Origin: Notamacropus eugenii
Lineage: Eukaryota > Chordata > Mammalia > Diprotodontia > Macropodidae
Length of the DNA stretch: 64,000 bases
Direction of reading: 5' to 3'
Assembly: GCF_028372415.1 (NCBI RefSeq)
Contig: NC_092874.1
Span: 115,534,244 to 115,598,243 of the forward strand
This document shows positions 31,501 to 38,719 of the stretch, one piece after another; within the stretch, counting starts at the first letter, position 1, and every line of letters starts with the position of its first letter. Below the pieces are notes generated by a model. It had not been told where the DNA came from. It saw nothing but the letters and a program-made list of their open reading frames with translations, and searched no databases. Position numbers and translations under genes: made by a program.

Positions 31501-34449
31501 TTGCTGAGTGTGGTAGAGATGGAAATGGGGAATAAGATATATTACAACTCTGCCACCAGGATATACCAGGCAGGGGGTTTGAGTGACAATGCAGCCAATA
31601 CCAGAAAGGGTGGCTAGAAATGGTATTGCTATAAGGGAGCCAGGTTTCATTAAGGACCAGAAGATGGAAGGAAAAGGTTTAAGATGGAATAAAGCACTTT
31701 ACAGACTGTAGAGTGTTATATAAATATTCAGAGCTTATTATTAATGCTGAAGGCCTTTCCAAGCCTGTGGTCTTTGGGAAGGATGGGCCCATATTTTGCA
31801 CTGAGGCTGAGAGAACACTGCCTGCAGCTGTGCTGGGTGACCTAGGTCCTACAGCAGAAACATTGACGAAGGATCTGACTGACAAGTAGCTATTTCCTCA
31901 TTTTCCTCTGTCTGCCCACAAGCTCTCTTTTTCTGGCCTGAATCTTAGGCCACCTAAGGAACTTAGGAACTTTTCTAGCAATAAGTCTTTGTCTCCCATC
32001 AGAAGTACTGAGCCGTTAAGTGAAACCCTTCCCAGCTTCCCAGTCTTTATAACTTCCTCATATTTAATCCAGTGAAAACATATGGAGCTGTTTCCAGAAG
32101 ACTAAAAGTCTCTGATTTCTTTGAAAAAAAAAAGAATGTGGATATACTCACTAACTCCTCCAGAACAGCCACAATTAGTGGAACAATGAGTGTCGACTGC
32201 TGTAGGCAGTTTTGTTGAATTAGGGAGCTGCAATGGCTGCCCAGAGCACCAGGGGGAAGGGTAGGTGTTAGGGTGCCCATGCATTCCTCTCCTTGCCTCC
32301 AGTCTCCCTGGGTACACACCTTCTGAATCTAAAATATGATGGCAGTCTATGATTCCTAGCTGCAGTTCTGCATGGGAGCATGTGCAGAGGGCTGGCTTAT
32401 GTGACACCTGGGTGTCTGGAAACTGACGGGAGCTGATCCTCTGGATTTCTTCACTCTTCTCTGCCACTGGTATCTATCCCATGTGTTGGTGGAGGAGGGA
32501 GGGATAGGACTAAGAAGGAGGCCACCATACCTGCCACCATGCATGCATTCCTCATGGTCCTAGATGCGTGCACAGGAAGGGAGACACCTGTTGGTCCCAG
32601 GATCCTCAGCCTTCCCACTTGTGTGCTGCCATCCTCCTACTCAACTATTCTTGCTCTTTGCTTTCGTGTGCCCATCCGAAATGCTCCTTCTCTGCACCCA
32701 CTGCATCCTCCCTGGTCCCTCTCTCATCATGTGTAGACCAGTTTCCAGACACCCAGGTGTTCCATAAGCCAGCCCTTTGCACACGCTCCCATGCAGAACT
32801 GCAATTAGTCACTCTCATTTTCAGCCTCACAACACCTGCATCCATCTTCCATTATTAGCCGTGCAGTCAAATCTCCTGACCCAGGTTCTGGTTTATAAGA
32901 TAAACGGCAGGAGGTACCTTAGCACAAATAAGAATTTAAGACTTCAAGAGGCCTTCGCATTAATGTCATGACCCTGATTGACTTCACATTAGTTATATCC
33001 TCAGTGTGTCTTTGTTTTCATTTGGAAAGTAGGGAGCCCAGTACCTGGGTTTTTTAAAGGTAAAATAAGAATGTATTAAGATGATATTATTTCTGGTTTG
33101 ACTAGAGGAATGAATTTGACAGTTTCTTGGGGAGACATGAATTGAAGCAATTTGTGAAGTAGGAGAGTAAAGTCCTCACTACTGAGCTTCCTTCTGTCAT
33201 AACATATGATGGGACACCTCCCACTCAGCTTGTATTCTTTTGGTCAAAACCCATGAAAGTTCATGAATGTCTTTGTTCTCTTGTAATCCTTACAGAATTA
33301 TATCAGGTTCCAGTTGTCGGGGTGACGATGCCCATCATGTGGTTCTACCTCCTCATGAACATATTTACTCAGTATCCTTTAGTCTCTGCTACCCCTGCCT
33401 TCATATGGCAGGGAGAAAGTGCCCACATCCTATTGTTCTCGGAATGCAGCTTCAATTTCTTATCTTGATACCTTTTCTTCAGGGAAAAAGGAGAAAAATG
33501 ACTCTTCCTGAAATCTCCTTGCTGAAAGATGATACTGCAGTGTTTGTCAAAAGATGATAGAACAGAGATGCTAATTGTGGAGATAGAGTGAGTAAATAGA
33601 TGGTGTGACAACTGAGATAAGAAAAGAAACCTTTAAGAGAAATAGCTGTAAATATAGAAGATGCAGTGAGTGATTGAAGGATTTGTATACTAATTTGACT
33701 TGGTAATTTGCAATCCTGGGTTTAACATCCCAGCATCTTAAGGGATGAAACCCTGAAACCCTGAAAAAAAAATTTCAAAATTATTTGAATAGATTTTAAG
33801 CAAATAATTTTAAAAGTTTGTATTGTGGCAAGGTAGTGAGACTGATTTTCTTGTTTGCTTTGTGGGAATCAGATTCATTCCTTTGTAGTAATGGGGCATT
33901 GAGTTGTGTCATGAAGTCAAATGACGATGTCATAAAGATGAATCCCAGGATGAAACTGAAGAACCTCTTGGGATTGGGTTAAATTGTTAAAATCACATGG
34001 AATAGCAGAAAGTTTTCAGGCACAATTGAATTGGGATGGCAGGAATTCTGCAGGATAATATGCTGAAAAGGCCCTCATGCTACCGATCATTATGTCCGTT
34101 GCCTTCATGCCACCTTAAAACAAAGAATTGTACTTTCTGCAGCTTCAGTCCCCTGACTTCTTAATCACAGACTGAAAAGCTCCCTTAACTTCTGCTCTTC
34201 AGGTATGTCTGCATTCGGGGTGTGTTCATCCTCACCACAGAGTGCACCTCCCTCACCGTCACGCTTGTTGTGACACTACGCAAATTTGTCAGCCTCATCT
34301 TCTCCATCCTCTACTTCCAGAACCCTTTCACCCTATGGCATTGGTTGGGCACCATGTTTGTCTTTACTGGGACCTTGATGTACACTGAGGTATGGAACAG
34401 CCTAGGGGTGTCCAGGAGGCAGCCCCAGAAAGAGGACAAGAAGGACTGA
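4459..34449 (+). CDS. SLC35B4: SLC35B4, UDP-xylose/UDP-GlcNAc transporter (10 coding exons)
   Basis: Known family role: a multi-pass Golgi/ER antiporter of the UAA/SLC35B family that brings UDP-xylose and UDP-N-acetylglucosamine into the lumen for glycosylation. Seen here: ten exons (4459-4535, 17229-17342, 21774-21876, 24086-24135, 26155-26236, 26700-26760, 29273-29382, 30494-30569, 33296-33371, 34203-34449) sum to 996 nt, i.e. 331 residues plus stop, with every junction in phase and every intron GT-AG. The protein begins MHQACAVGLVFAGCCSNVIF and keeps hallmark stretches such as RKFVSLIFSILYFQNPFTLW near the C-terminus. About ten hydrophobic segments are visible (roughly residues 4-24, 32-50, 65-85, 88-112, 118-138, 156-178, 200-216, 228-250, 253-288, 296-315). 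It ends in EDKKD, a dilysine-like tail. From memory, about nine in ten residues match human. The start sits in a full GCCACC Kozak context. No disruption seen; it looks functional. Confidence 0.97.
4655..5615 (+). repeat. Purine-rich minisatellite in intron 1
   Basis: About 960 bases of almost only G and A on the + strand, broken by single C bases (as in GAGCAAGAGG) and a very few T bases. Short motifs such as GGGGAGCAAGAGGGAGG recur. Longer blocks repeat at about 50 bases (4729, 4780, 4830) and at about 99 bases (5202, 5301). It begins some 120 bases after exon 1, so the transcribed RNA is G-rich. Long open frames here are products of the low complexity, not genes. Confidence 0.95.
5978..6085 (-). 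mobile_element. MIR-like SINE fragment
   Basis: GGGCCTCAGAGGCCATCTAG, then an ACTTTACCAGATGTGAAAGC stretch and TGAGGCCCGGAG, resemble the GCCATCTAGTCCAACCC / TTTTACAGATGAGGAAACTGAGG segment common in mammalian MIR-type SINEs, here in reverse. Confidence 0.45.
6086..6545 (-). mobile_element. CR1/L2-type LINE 3' part, antisense
   Basis: Begins with GTTTATTGAGAACTTTCTGT and continues through AACTTGAGCTGAATCTTAAAG and GACATGGAGGTGGGAGATTG, in the same order as the copies at 20310-20715 and 14375-14740. The short open frames on its minus strand are remnants, not host genes. Confidence 0.55.
6545..6735 (+). mobile_element. tRNA-derived SINE
   Basis: GTTCAAGTCCTGCTCTGACT is a B-box-containing tRNA-derived head; it is followed by GAGGAAATCACTTGG, CTAGGCAACTCTCTAAATTA and AGAAGTCACAGGTCTTGTCC. 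The same family occurs at 26259-26470. Confidence 0.6.
7449..7925. mobile_element. hAT-like nonautonomous DNA transposon, split by a LINE fragment
   Basis: Starts GAGGTGTCAAACTCAAATAG and ends near GCTGTTTGTTGGACACTTGG, which fits the mammalian/marsupial family whose ends read GGTGTCAAACT...GTTTGACACC. The interior (TAACATTATCTGTATTGTA, TAAATATTTACATTTTGATC) follows the same family. It encodes nothing. It is interrupted at 7584-7812. Confidence 0.5.
7584..7812 (+). mobile_element. LINE 3' fragment nested in the DNA transposon
   Basis: Matches the 3' end of the LINE at 1230-1496 (ACCTGTGGTAGAGCCTTCTG, CTGATCAGCCACAGACACAC, GTGATGTCATTTTGATCC, GAATGAAAGACAAAACC). It is bounded by a perfect 11-base direct repeat, TTTATTTTGTT, at 7573-7583 and 7813-7823, a clean target-site duplication. 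Confidence 0.8.
8166..8310 (+). mobile_element. MIR SINE fragment
   Basis: AAGAATCTTAGTCTGAATGCC, then AGTCATTTGACCTCTTTGGG and TCATCTGTGACATAAGGATA, follow the MIR core in sense. Confidence 0.55.
9955..10265 (-). mobile_element. CR1/L2-type LINE 3' part, antisense
   Basis: Weak but ordered resemblance to the other copies: TGAGTACCACCATGTGCCTA, CAGCCTAATTAGGAGACAAG, GAGGAGGTGACATTTGAAGG. No open frame. Confidence 0.4.
10322..10565. mobile_element. hAT-Charlie-type nonautonomous element
   Basis: Left end CAGGGGTTCTTAACCTTAGG with GTCCATGGACTT, and right end CACAAAAGGTGAAGAAACC, are near-inverted ends of the known ...GGGTTCTTAACCT...AGGTTAAGAACCCC... family. The middle has the typical TCACATCTTTATTTCAATG. 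Confidence 0.7.
11040..11640 (+). mobile_element. L1 3' end (ORF2 tail and 3' UTR)
   Basis: CACATATACCCCAAGGAGGTC, then AATTGGGCAATGGTTAAATG and TATGTGAACTGATGAAAAATG follow the L1 ORF2 C-terminal region; the 48575-49630 copy has the same order. It is 5'-truncated and in gene sense. Confidence 0.75.
12117..12140. repeat. (TG)n microsatellite
   Basis: About eleven TG units in intron 1. Confidence 0.9.
12300..13600. other. Intron 1 segment without recognised element
   Basis: AT-rich, with an especially A/T-only patch at about 12900-13020. Open frames are short. I see no repeat family I can name here. Confidence 0.5.
14108..14453 (+). repeat. Left arm of a ~310-bp inverted repeat
   Basis: Reverse-complement partner of 15989-16300. 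Read on the same strand, both contain the runs GAACTTTTTAAGAGATTTAT and TTGATCCCCTTTCCAACCAA plus ACATGCAAACAAATGTATAT. Identity is roughly nine in ten by eye, with two ~20-base differences. The arm's right part overlaps the 3' end of the antisense LINE. Confidence 0.85.
14375..16500 (-). mobile_element. CR1/L2-clade LINE with RT C-terminal ORF, antisense
   Basis: The longest LINE copy in the window. On the minus strand 15056-14637 translates with the CR1/L2 hallmark SHLDYCNSLLVGL, followed by KIKYKMLYLTFNALHNLVP, the C-terminal end of reverse transcriptase. The reading region is open for about 139 codons but lacks the polymerase core, so it is a fossil. It is interrupted by the inverted-repeat arm at 15989-16300. 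It lies in intron 1 opposite to the gene. Confidence 0.8.
15989..16300 (-). repeat. Right arm of the inverted repeat, inside the LINE copy
   Basis: Inverted copy of 14108-14453. The LINE-like sequence before 15960 resumes after 16301 (GCAAAGATTGGCAAAAGACA...), so this arm appears to sit inside the LINE. Confidence 0.8.
17229..17342 (+). CDS. SLC35B4: SLC35B4 exon 2
   Basis: Acceptor TGTTCAG|G; encodes the end of codon 26 to the start of codon 64, including HPGCGNIVTFAQFLFIAVEG. The donor is AAG|GTATGG, weaker than the other donors in the gene. Intron 1 before it is about 12.7 kb, the longest in the gene. Confidence 0.96.
17510..17745 (-). mobile_element. MIR SINE, antisense
   Basis: CAGCACTTTAAGGTTTGAAA, GAGCATCACAGCAATCTTAT, then GAAGAAACTGAAGCTAGG: reverse order of the MIR tail, core and head. 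It starts about 170 bases after exon 2. Confidence 0.6.
17770..18815 (-). mobile_element. CR1/L2-type LINE, antisense
   Basis: Same block order as the copies at 14375 and 20718: CTTTATATTTGATCCTAGAGG, TTGGGAAAATCACTTTGGGA, GGTTGCTGCAGTGGTCCATG (reverse of the DYCN motif region), TTTTGGACATGATGAGTTTG. Intron 2. Confidence 0.75.
20088..20306 (-). mobile_element. MIR/CORE-SINE, antisense
   Basis: TTATTAAATGCCTACTGTGTG, GATTCTCACAGTAGTCCTGT, CATTTTACAATTGAGGAAAC, then AGTCACAGAATTGGTAAATG. Close relative of the copy at 47013-47262. Confidence 0.7.
20310..20715 (-). mobile_element. CR1/L2-type LINE 3' part, antisense (first of two adjacent)
   Basis: ACTGTGCTAAGTGCTGGGGA, CAAGGAGCTTACATTCTGGG and GTCTTGAAGGAAACCAAGAG match the start of the neighbouring copy at 20718. 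It ends just where that copy begins. Confidence 0.7.
20718..21615 (-). mobile_element. CR1/L2-type LINE, antisense (second of two adjacent)
   Basis: Repeats the 3'-end order again (CAGCATTTATTAAGTGCCTG, ATTGTGCTAAGTGCTGGGAA, GATGGGATTTTAATAACC) and goes on through the RT C-terminal region (ACTTTTGCAATAGTCAAAG). It ends about 160 bases before exon 3. Confidence 0.75.
21774..21876 (+). CDS. SLC35B4: SLC35B4 exon 3
   Basis: Acceptor TTGCAG|G, donor TCA|GTAAGT. Encodes YYAIMVTMFFTVSVVNNYAL and NIAMPLHMIFRS, a highly conserved core of the transporter. It ends on a codon boundary (residue 98). Confidence 0.96.
22670..23710 (-). mobile_element. L1 3' end, antisense
   Basis: The reverse complement contains the L1 ORF2 C-terminal order: AGAGAAATGCAAATGAAAGG, then a TGGAAAGCAATCTGGAATTA stretch and, further on, AGAGCCAAGAAAACAGTATA. 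Open frames at 22765-23121 (-) are remnants. Intron 3. Confidence 0.75.
24086..24135 (+). CDS. SLC35B4: SLC35B4 exon 4 (50 bp)
   Basis: Acceptor TTTATAG|GG, donor AAGAG|GTAAGT. Encodes GSLIANMILGIIILKK plus two bases of the next arginine codon. It is the smallest exon of the gene and is too short to stand out as an open frame on its own. Confidence 0.95.
24494..24712 (-). mobile_element. SINE with LINE-type 3' tail, antisense
   Basis: Starts with TTGTTCGTCCTTTGTTCTTG, the reverse complement of the shared 3' tail (see 1440-1496 and 52100-52152), then TGAGGCTGAGCTATGCAG and CAGAGTCATCGGAGTCCAGT. Intron 4. Confidence 0.7.
24713..26100. other. Intron 4 segment without recognised element
   Basis: AT-rich unique-looking sequence. 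Open frames at 25418-25934 are short and have no family resemblance or splice framing. Confidence 0.5.
26155..26236 (+). CDS. SLC35B4: SLC35B4 exon 5
   Basis: Acceptor TGTGCAG|A, donor GTG|GTAAGT. Encodes RYSISKYTSIALVSMGIF and the following ICTFMSAKQV, a membrane segment. It ends on a codon boundary (residue 142). Confidence 0.95.
26259..26470 (+). mobile_element. tRNA-derived SINE
   Basis: TTGGTATAATGGATAGATGTC (A-box side), GAGTTCAAGTACTGCCTCTT (B box), then CTGGGCAACTGAGACTTCTG and TAATGCATTGG-type body. Related to the copy at 6545. Intron 5, only about 20 bases after exon 5. Confidence 0.65.
26700..26760 (+). CDS. SLC35B4: SLC35B4 exon 6
   Basis: A long C/T run (26668-26690) leads to the acceptor TTCCCAG|G; the donor is CTAG|GTTAGT. 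Encodes ASQSSLNENKGFQAFAWWLL plus one base. This loop before membrane segment 6 is among the more variable parts compared with human. Confidence 0.95.
27005..27090 (-). mobile_element. MIR fragment
   Basis: TATACGGCCCATCATGTGCC, GGTGCACCATTCTAAGCATT, TTACAAACACTTACAGAG follow the reverse MIR tail. Short and diverged. Confidence 0.4.
28390..28860 (+). mobile_element. L1-like 3' ORF2 region
   Basis: AACTGGAAGCAACCTAAATG, TCCAACAGCAAGG, then AATATGATAGAATATGAGGA and GAAATAATGCAAAGCAA follow the 'few residues before stop' part of L1 ORF2, as in the copies at 11160 and 49080. Intron 6. Confidence 0.6.
29273..29382 (+). CDS. SLC35B4: SLC35B4 exon 7
   Basis: Acceptor TTTTTCAG|GG, donor AAT|GTAAGT. 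Encodes GIAALTFALLMSARMGIFQE and LYKQFGKHSKEALFYN. It ends on a codon boundary (residue 199). Confidence 0.96.
29655..29725 (-). mobile_element. LINE 3'-end fragment
   Basis: CAGTAAACATTTATTAAGTA and CAGGCACTGTGCTGCGTGCT match the 3' end of the antisense CR1/L2-type copies. Confidence 0.5.
30494..30569 (+). CDS. SLC35B4: SLC35B4 exon 8
   Basis: Acceptor CCATAG|C, donor TCTG|GTGAGT. Encodes HALPLPGFIFLASDIYDHAL and LFNRS plus one base of the glutamate codon completed in exon 9. Confidence 0.96.
30880..31690 (-). mobile_element. CR1/L2-type LINE, endonuclease region, antisense
   Basis: On the minus strand 31442-31176 includes PLISGNSNIDIDTPSN, which lines up with the LGDFNIHLDDPSN motif of CR1/L2 endonucleases. 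The + strand wording (GGAGTTCCCTGATATGAGGG) has the same look as the other copies. Decayed. Intron 8. Confidence 0.6.
32354..32432 (-). repeat. Left arm of a ~66-75-bp inverted repeat
   Basis: CTGCAGTTCTGCATGGGAGC through TGTCTGGAAACTGAC is the reverse complement of 32737-32810 with about four differences over 66 bases. About 300 unrelated bases lie between the arms. Intron 8. Confidence 0.85.
32737..32810 (+). repeat. Right arm of the inverted repeat
   Basis: CAGTTTCCAGACACCCAGGT through GCAGAACTGCA. In this orientation both copies read QFPDTQV-HKPALCT-SHAELQ in one frame, but there is no wider coding evidence. Could be two opposite copies of an unrecognised repeat or the terminal repeats of a small DNA element. 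Confidence 0.8.
33296..33371 (+). CDS. SLC35B4: SLC35B4 exon 9
   Basis: Acceptor TTACAG|A. Encodes ELYQVPVVGVTMPIMWFYLL then MNIFTQ. The exon must end at ACTCA, because CA plus G from exon 10 makes the Gln codon. That places the donor at GTATCCTTT, which is the U12-type consensus rather than the usual U2 donor. Confidence 0.95.
33372..34202 (+). other. SLC35B4: SLC35B4 intron 9, U12-type (minor spliceosome) intron
   Basis: The donor reads GTATCCTTT (33372-33380), an exact match to the U12-type 5' consensus. TCCCTTAACT at 34181-34190 matches the U12 branch consensus TTCCTTAACT at nine of ten positions. Its likely branch A is about 14 bases before the 3' AG at 34201-34202, the short spacing U12 introns use. 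The exon phase independently requires these exact ends. It is of the GT-AG subtype. The other eight introns have ordinary U2-type donors. Confidence 0.9.
34203..34449 (+). CDS. SLC35B4: SLC35B4 exon 10 (terminal coding exon)
   Basis: Acceptor CTCTTCAG|G. Encodes YVCIRGVFILTTECTSLTVT through the C-terminus, ending QKEDKKD and TGA. It holds the most conserved family block, RKFVSLIFSILYF, and the last membrane segment. The final residues differ from human (which I recall as ending KDSKKN) but keep two adjacent lysines just before the last residue. Confidence 0.96.
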
Positions 34450-37020
34450 GGTTCATCTGGGATAGACTCTCCTTGACTTGGGAGGGTGGTGATGTAGTTG
34501 ATGAGAGTCTGGCTACCATCCCACTTTCTTTAAAGCTTACATCCCCCAGCATAGACTCAAATACCTAGCAGGGAATCCTCCTATAGAGGGGAATTTTAGT
34601 ATACCTGATATCTGTGCTGAGTGATATTTGTAGCTGCCAGATGAAACATCCATCCCCCAACTCAGAAGTAGAAAAGGAATAGTTCTGATCTCTTGAGCAG
34701 AGTATCCATTTGTATTTTTATTAAAGTGTTCAAGATACGTATTTATTCAGTTCCAAGGATGTGAAGGACCTAATTTTATACCAGTGGTCTCAAACAAGAT
34801 TACCCTTTTCACAGCAGCCACTAGTCCTACTCCTACTCTATCACCAGCAACAACGAACTGCTCAGACCCACCTGACATAATCACCCAAACAGTCAAGTGG
34901 TTAATTAACTGAGGCAACCGTAACATGTGGCTGGGAGCCTCGGTGAAGCTGGAGCAGGTCAGGTAATAGTTTCATTTGTCCGTACTGTCTTCTCCATCCG
35001 TCCAGAGGTAAAATGATGATGACACATTCGTTCACTATCCTGATTGCAGCAGCCCTGAAACAATTCAATTACAAGCACAGTTGTATTAGGGCCTACTCTG
35101 GCCCACTATTAGCCTTTGTGGAAGGGTCCTGTACTGAATAGGTTTAGTAACAGTGAGGTCCCTTATGTGAAAGCTGAGGTGGCATCTTCAGGACATCATT
35201 GAACAAGCTTGCTTCATGCTGACTGGCCCTGATCACAAACTATAAGATGAGGTCAGTCCTTGAGGCCAGGACATTTGGATTCAGTCTGTTCTAAGGAGAC
35301 AGATCAGTAAGGCATCAGAAGGAAGTGTCAGCTCTGCTCAGGAACTTTGGTAAAGTACACAAAAACCAAAGCCTGTCAGGCCACTGATTAGATTTTAACT
35401 TTACGTAAAGTCATGTCAGGTTAAATCATGATTATATTAAAACCAAAAGCTCATCACAAAGTATAATTTGAACGTGGTAAATACTATTGTTTGTTTTATG
35501 GCGTGTATGTATCTCTTGTCTCTTGTTAGACAATTAAAAATAGTATTTGCCTCTATTTTGATCATTTCATAAATTGAGTTTCCTTCTGAAAATCAGGCGA
35601 ATATCATTTTTGGTTTATTATGTGAAGGTGGAATCAGAGATTTCCAGAAGCCATTATTCCTTAAAGCATAGGTCTCATTTTCCGGCTGTAAGTGTCCCCG
35701 CAAATAATGCAATTTAATTCATACATTTTGGAAGGGTTTTCTTTGTGCACAGCATTGCTTTAGGCTCAGGCCTGCCCTCAGGGGACATACCATACTTGGA
35801 GTGCAAGAAAACCCAAGGAGGAAAAGCCATGTTAATAGCTAGTAGGGTCAGACAGAGATGGAGGGAGAGCCTGAGCCAATCCTTGAAGAGAGCTTGGACC
35901 CTGGGAGGTGGAGGAGAGGAAGGCAGGGCCAAAGCACTGGGACCCTTTAATAATAGAGGACAAGGCAAGATCCTGTTTCTGTTGGCTTTTCCTCTTTTGA
36001 CATTTAGAAAAATAGACTCCAGTTTTTTGTCAGGTGCAAAATTATATGTACAGAGTGGAATGTCCCTTTTTCATGTAAAAGCCAGTGTGAGTTTCTGGGC
36101 AACTAGGTGGCGCAATGGATACAGCTCAGGCCCTAGAGTCAGGAGGACCTGAGTTCAAATTTGTCCTCAGACGCTTACTAGCTGTGAGATTCTGGGCAAG
36201 TCACTTAACTCTGCCTCAGTTTGCTCATCTCTGAAATGAGCTGGACAAGGAAACAGCAAACCAGTCCAGTATTTTTGCCAAGAAAACCCCAAATGGGGTC
36301 ACAGAGAGTCAGACATGACTGAAACGACTGATCAAGTGAGTTCCTGAACACTTCCCAGACTATAGCTCAGCTATGCGGCCTTGTGTTTACTAAATGGAGC
36401 CTAGTAGCAAAATTGCAAGCTTTTGTGCACAGAAATTTCGAGGTTATGTTGCGGAGGGCATTTGACCTGCCCCAACTTTCCTCGTGTAAAGTAAAGATAT
36501 TTGTTTGCTCATCTGAATTCTGATGTTGAAATTGAACTGTGATTCTTAATGTTAATATGCCAGTATTAATGTCAAATGCCAGTAGTGTTTGATTCTGAAG
36601 GACACAAAATTGGATCTGAATCCAGCCCAGAGTTTGAAAAGAAGTATCTGTAATGAATGTGCTACATATTTTTAAACATTCACTTAAAGAAAAACTAGAA
36701 ACAGAAAACATTTGTTAAACTTCTTTAAATAGGAACTCGACTGATTCCATCACTATCCTGGGGCTGCTTTTATGCTTATGAAGGTAAAAATACAGGCTTT
36801 GTTAAGCTTCATCTAGACAGGTACAAGGTACACTTGTTTTTAAACAGAATTAAATCCTTGTGATGGGCATTGAATTACATTTTTGGTGCTCTGTGTGTTT
36901 CCTTTGATCTGCATACAACACTTATGGTAATAAAGGACTCTACATATGTCTGAAAGACTAGAACTTAGGAGGACAATGAAACAAGCCTACCTAGCAGCAG
37001 AATAAAGGCGTTGGTGCATT
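34450..37020 (+). other. SLC35B4: Probable SLC35B4 3' UTR, end uncertain
   Basis: The region after the TGA is mostly free of recognisable repeats except one SINE at 36097-36337. Candidate poly(A) signals are ATTAAA at 34720-34725, and AATAAA at 36929-36934 and 37001-37006. The last is followed by a GT-rich stretch (GGCGTTGGTGCATTAGG), as expected downstream of a cleavage site. Which signal is used cannot be told without transcript data. Confidence 0.5.
36097..36337 (+). mobile_element. Marsupial tRNA-derived SINE
   Basis: Full-length order: GGGCAACTAGGTGGCGCAAT, GAGTTCAAATTTGTCC, ACTTACTAGCTGTGAGATTC, CCTCAGTTTGCTCATC, GCCAAGAAAACCCCAAATGG, GAGTCAGACATGACTGAAAC. Lies in the probable 3' UTR region in gene sense. 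Confidence 0.9.
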
Positions 37021-37396
37021 AGGTTTCTGCTTTTCAGCAATTTGGATCAAGAAATTTATCAGGAAAGCAGTTCGAATATTGTTCTCCCGTGCTGTTTTAT
37101 TACTCATTTATCCTCTTTGGTTTTGTAACCCACTCATTATTTTTAACCTTTATTAGAAAGGTCCAGGAACTAGTCTAGCAAACATCAGTTCAATTTAATA
37201 TTTAGTGAGTAACTACTTCACCTGTTGGAATAAGGGATGTTCTTTTTTTCATGTAACATTGTGTGTTGACCTCAGTTGTACTTCAGATGGAGGGGGTGAC
37301 TATTGTTTACAAGATGGATTTTGGTGCCAAAAGGTGTTTTTTAAAACTGAAGCTAGAGCAGAGATCAATAACAAATGGCACTGATCTGAAAGATTG

Positions 37397-37430
37397 TGTG
37401 TGTGAGTGTGTGTGTGTGTGTGTGTGTGTT
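37397..37430. repeat. (GT)n microsatellite
   Basis: GT dinucleotide run with a few interruptions. Confidence 0.9.
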
Positions 37431-38218
37431 ATAGTATTCATGTGTGAACACCAAATCTAGTAACAAATTGACAGGTCTTCTGATCTAAATGTAAAAGTGG
37501 CAATGATGAATATTTGTACTTTGCTCAGTTTACGGCTGCATTTCATTTACAAGTCTTTGTCATCCATTAAAGGCTTTATCTTTTTCAGTTCTTTAATTGG
37601 TTCATATTTCCTTCATTTTGGATCTCATACTGGCTTTTTCATTCAACTAAAACAACTGTTATCTGTACCCATGTTATGTATGTTTATTGCAAAACCATAG
37701 ATTCTAAAGAGTCAAATGCTGTCCAGCTCAGATGTGTGTGTGTTTTCCTTCACTTTAGCCAATAATTTGTAACAACATGCTACACAATGCTTCAGTTTGG
37801 TCAGTACTAAAAATTGAATTAAATTGATCTTTCCAAGACTTTGCATAACAAACCTTTTCTAGTCTTTTTGTAAGGACTCTAATAGCATCCTTTGGTCACT
37901 TTTTAAAAATGCCTCTACTCTCTTGCCAATCTACACTATTTCTTTTCTCTATCTGTGTGCCTGGTCTCTCCCTGCCATTACCAGCCTCTATTTTCCTGCT
38001 ACTGATCAATTCATGTGTCCTTTTCACTTAATAACTCACATAACCTACCAACAGTTTACCCAACTATTCATTGGATATTCTATGTGTTCTATCTATGTAT
38101 ATTATGTTTGAGTGAATGTAGCAGTATCAGTGAAAGTGGATATGACAGATTATGGATATATATCTGTGAGACTATAATGGGAAGAGTGAATACGAAGATG
38201 AGTGTCTACGTGTATATA

Positions 38219-38219
38219 T

Positions 38220-38254
<35 letters not shown>
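38219..38254. repeat. (GT)n microsatellite
   Basis: About 17 GT units. The open frame that crosses it is a repeat artefact. Confidence 0.92.
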
Positions 38255-38624
38255 TGCGCATTGGGTCTAAAATTGGGGATTAGTGCAACTGGAAGTCTTC
38301 TTCCCTTCCTTTCCAGAACTAGTGGTTCCCTTCTTCCTACCATAGCACTCCATATTTAATTACCTACCTCTGTCCCCCCAACAGTGTCTGCTAGGCATAG
38401 GGATCAGAAACAGGACTCATTAGTTTAGGTTTAATTTCTGAACCAATGAACTGGCCCTACACCAGTGCTATATATGTATCTATTAATACTGTATATTCAG
38501 AGATGAACAATTTGGTATATTAGAACTCTAGATAATTACTCCTTAATGGTAACCTATCACTAAATTGAGAACAGAAATTTTAGCACTCATATAAATTTCC
38601 TGATGACAGACATTAGTTGTGACA

Positions 38625-38676
38625 TGTATGTATGTATAGATGTGAGTGTATATATGTATATGTGTATATATGTGTG

Positions 38677-38711
<35 letters not shown>
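38625..38711. repeat. (TGTA)n/(CA)n compound microsatellite
   Basis: TATGTA-type repeats followed by about fourteen CA units. Confidence 0.9.
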
Positions 38712-38712
<1 letters not shown>

Positions 38713-38719
38713 AAACTGA

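Noticed and set aside
32102-32467. 121-codon frame on the minus strand
   Set aside because: Open by chance across the inverted-repeat arm; the flanking part has no coding features.
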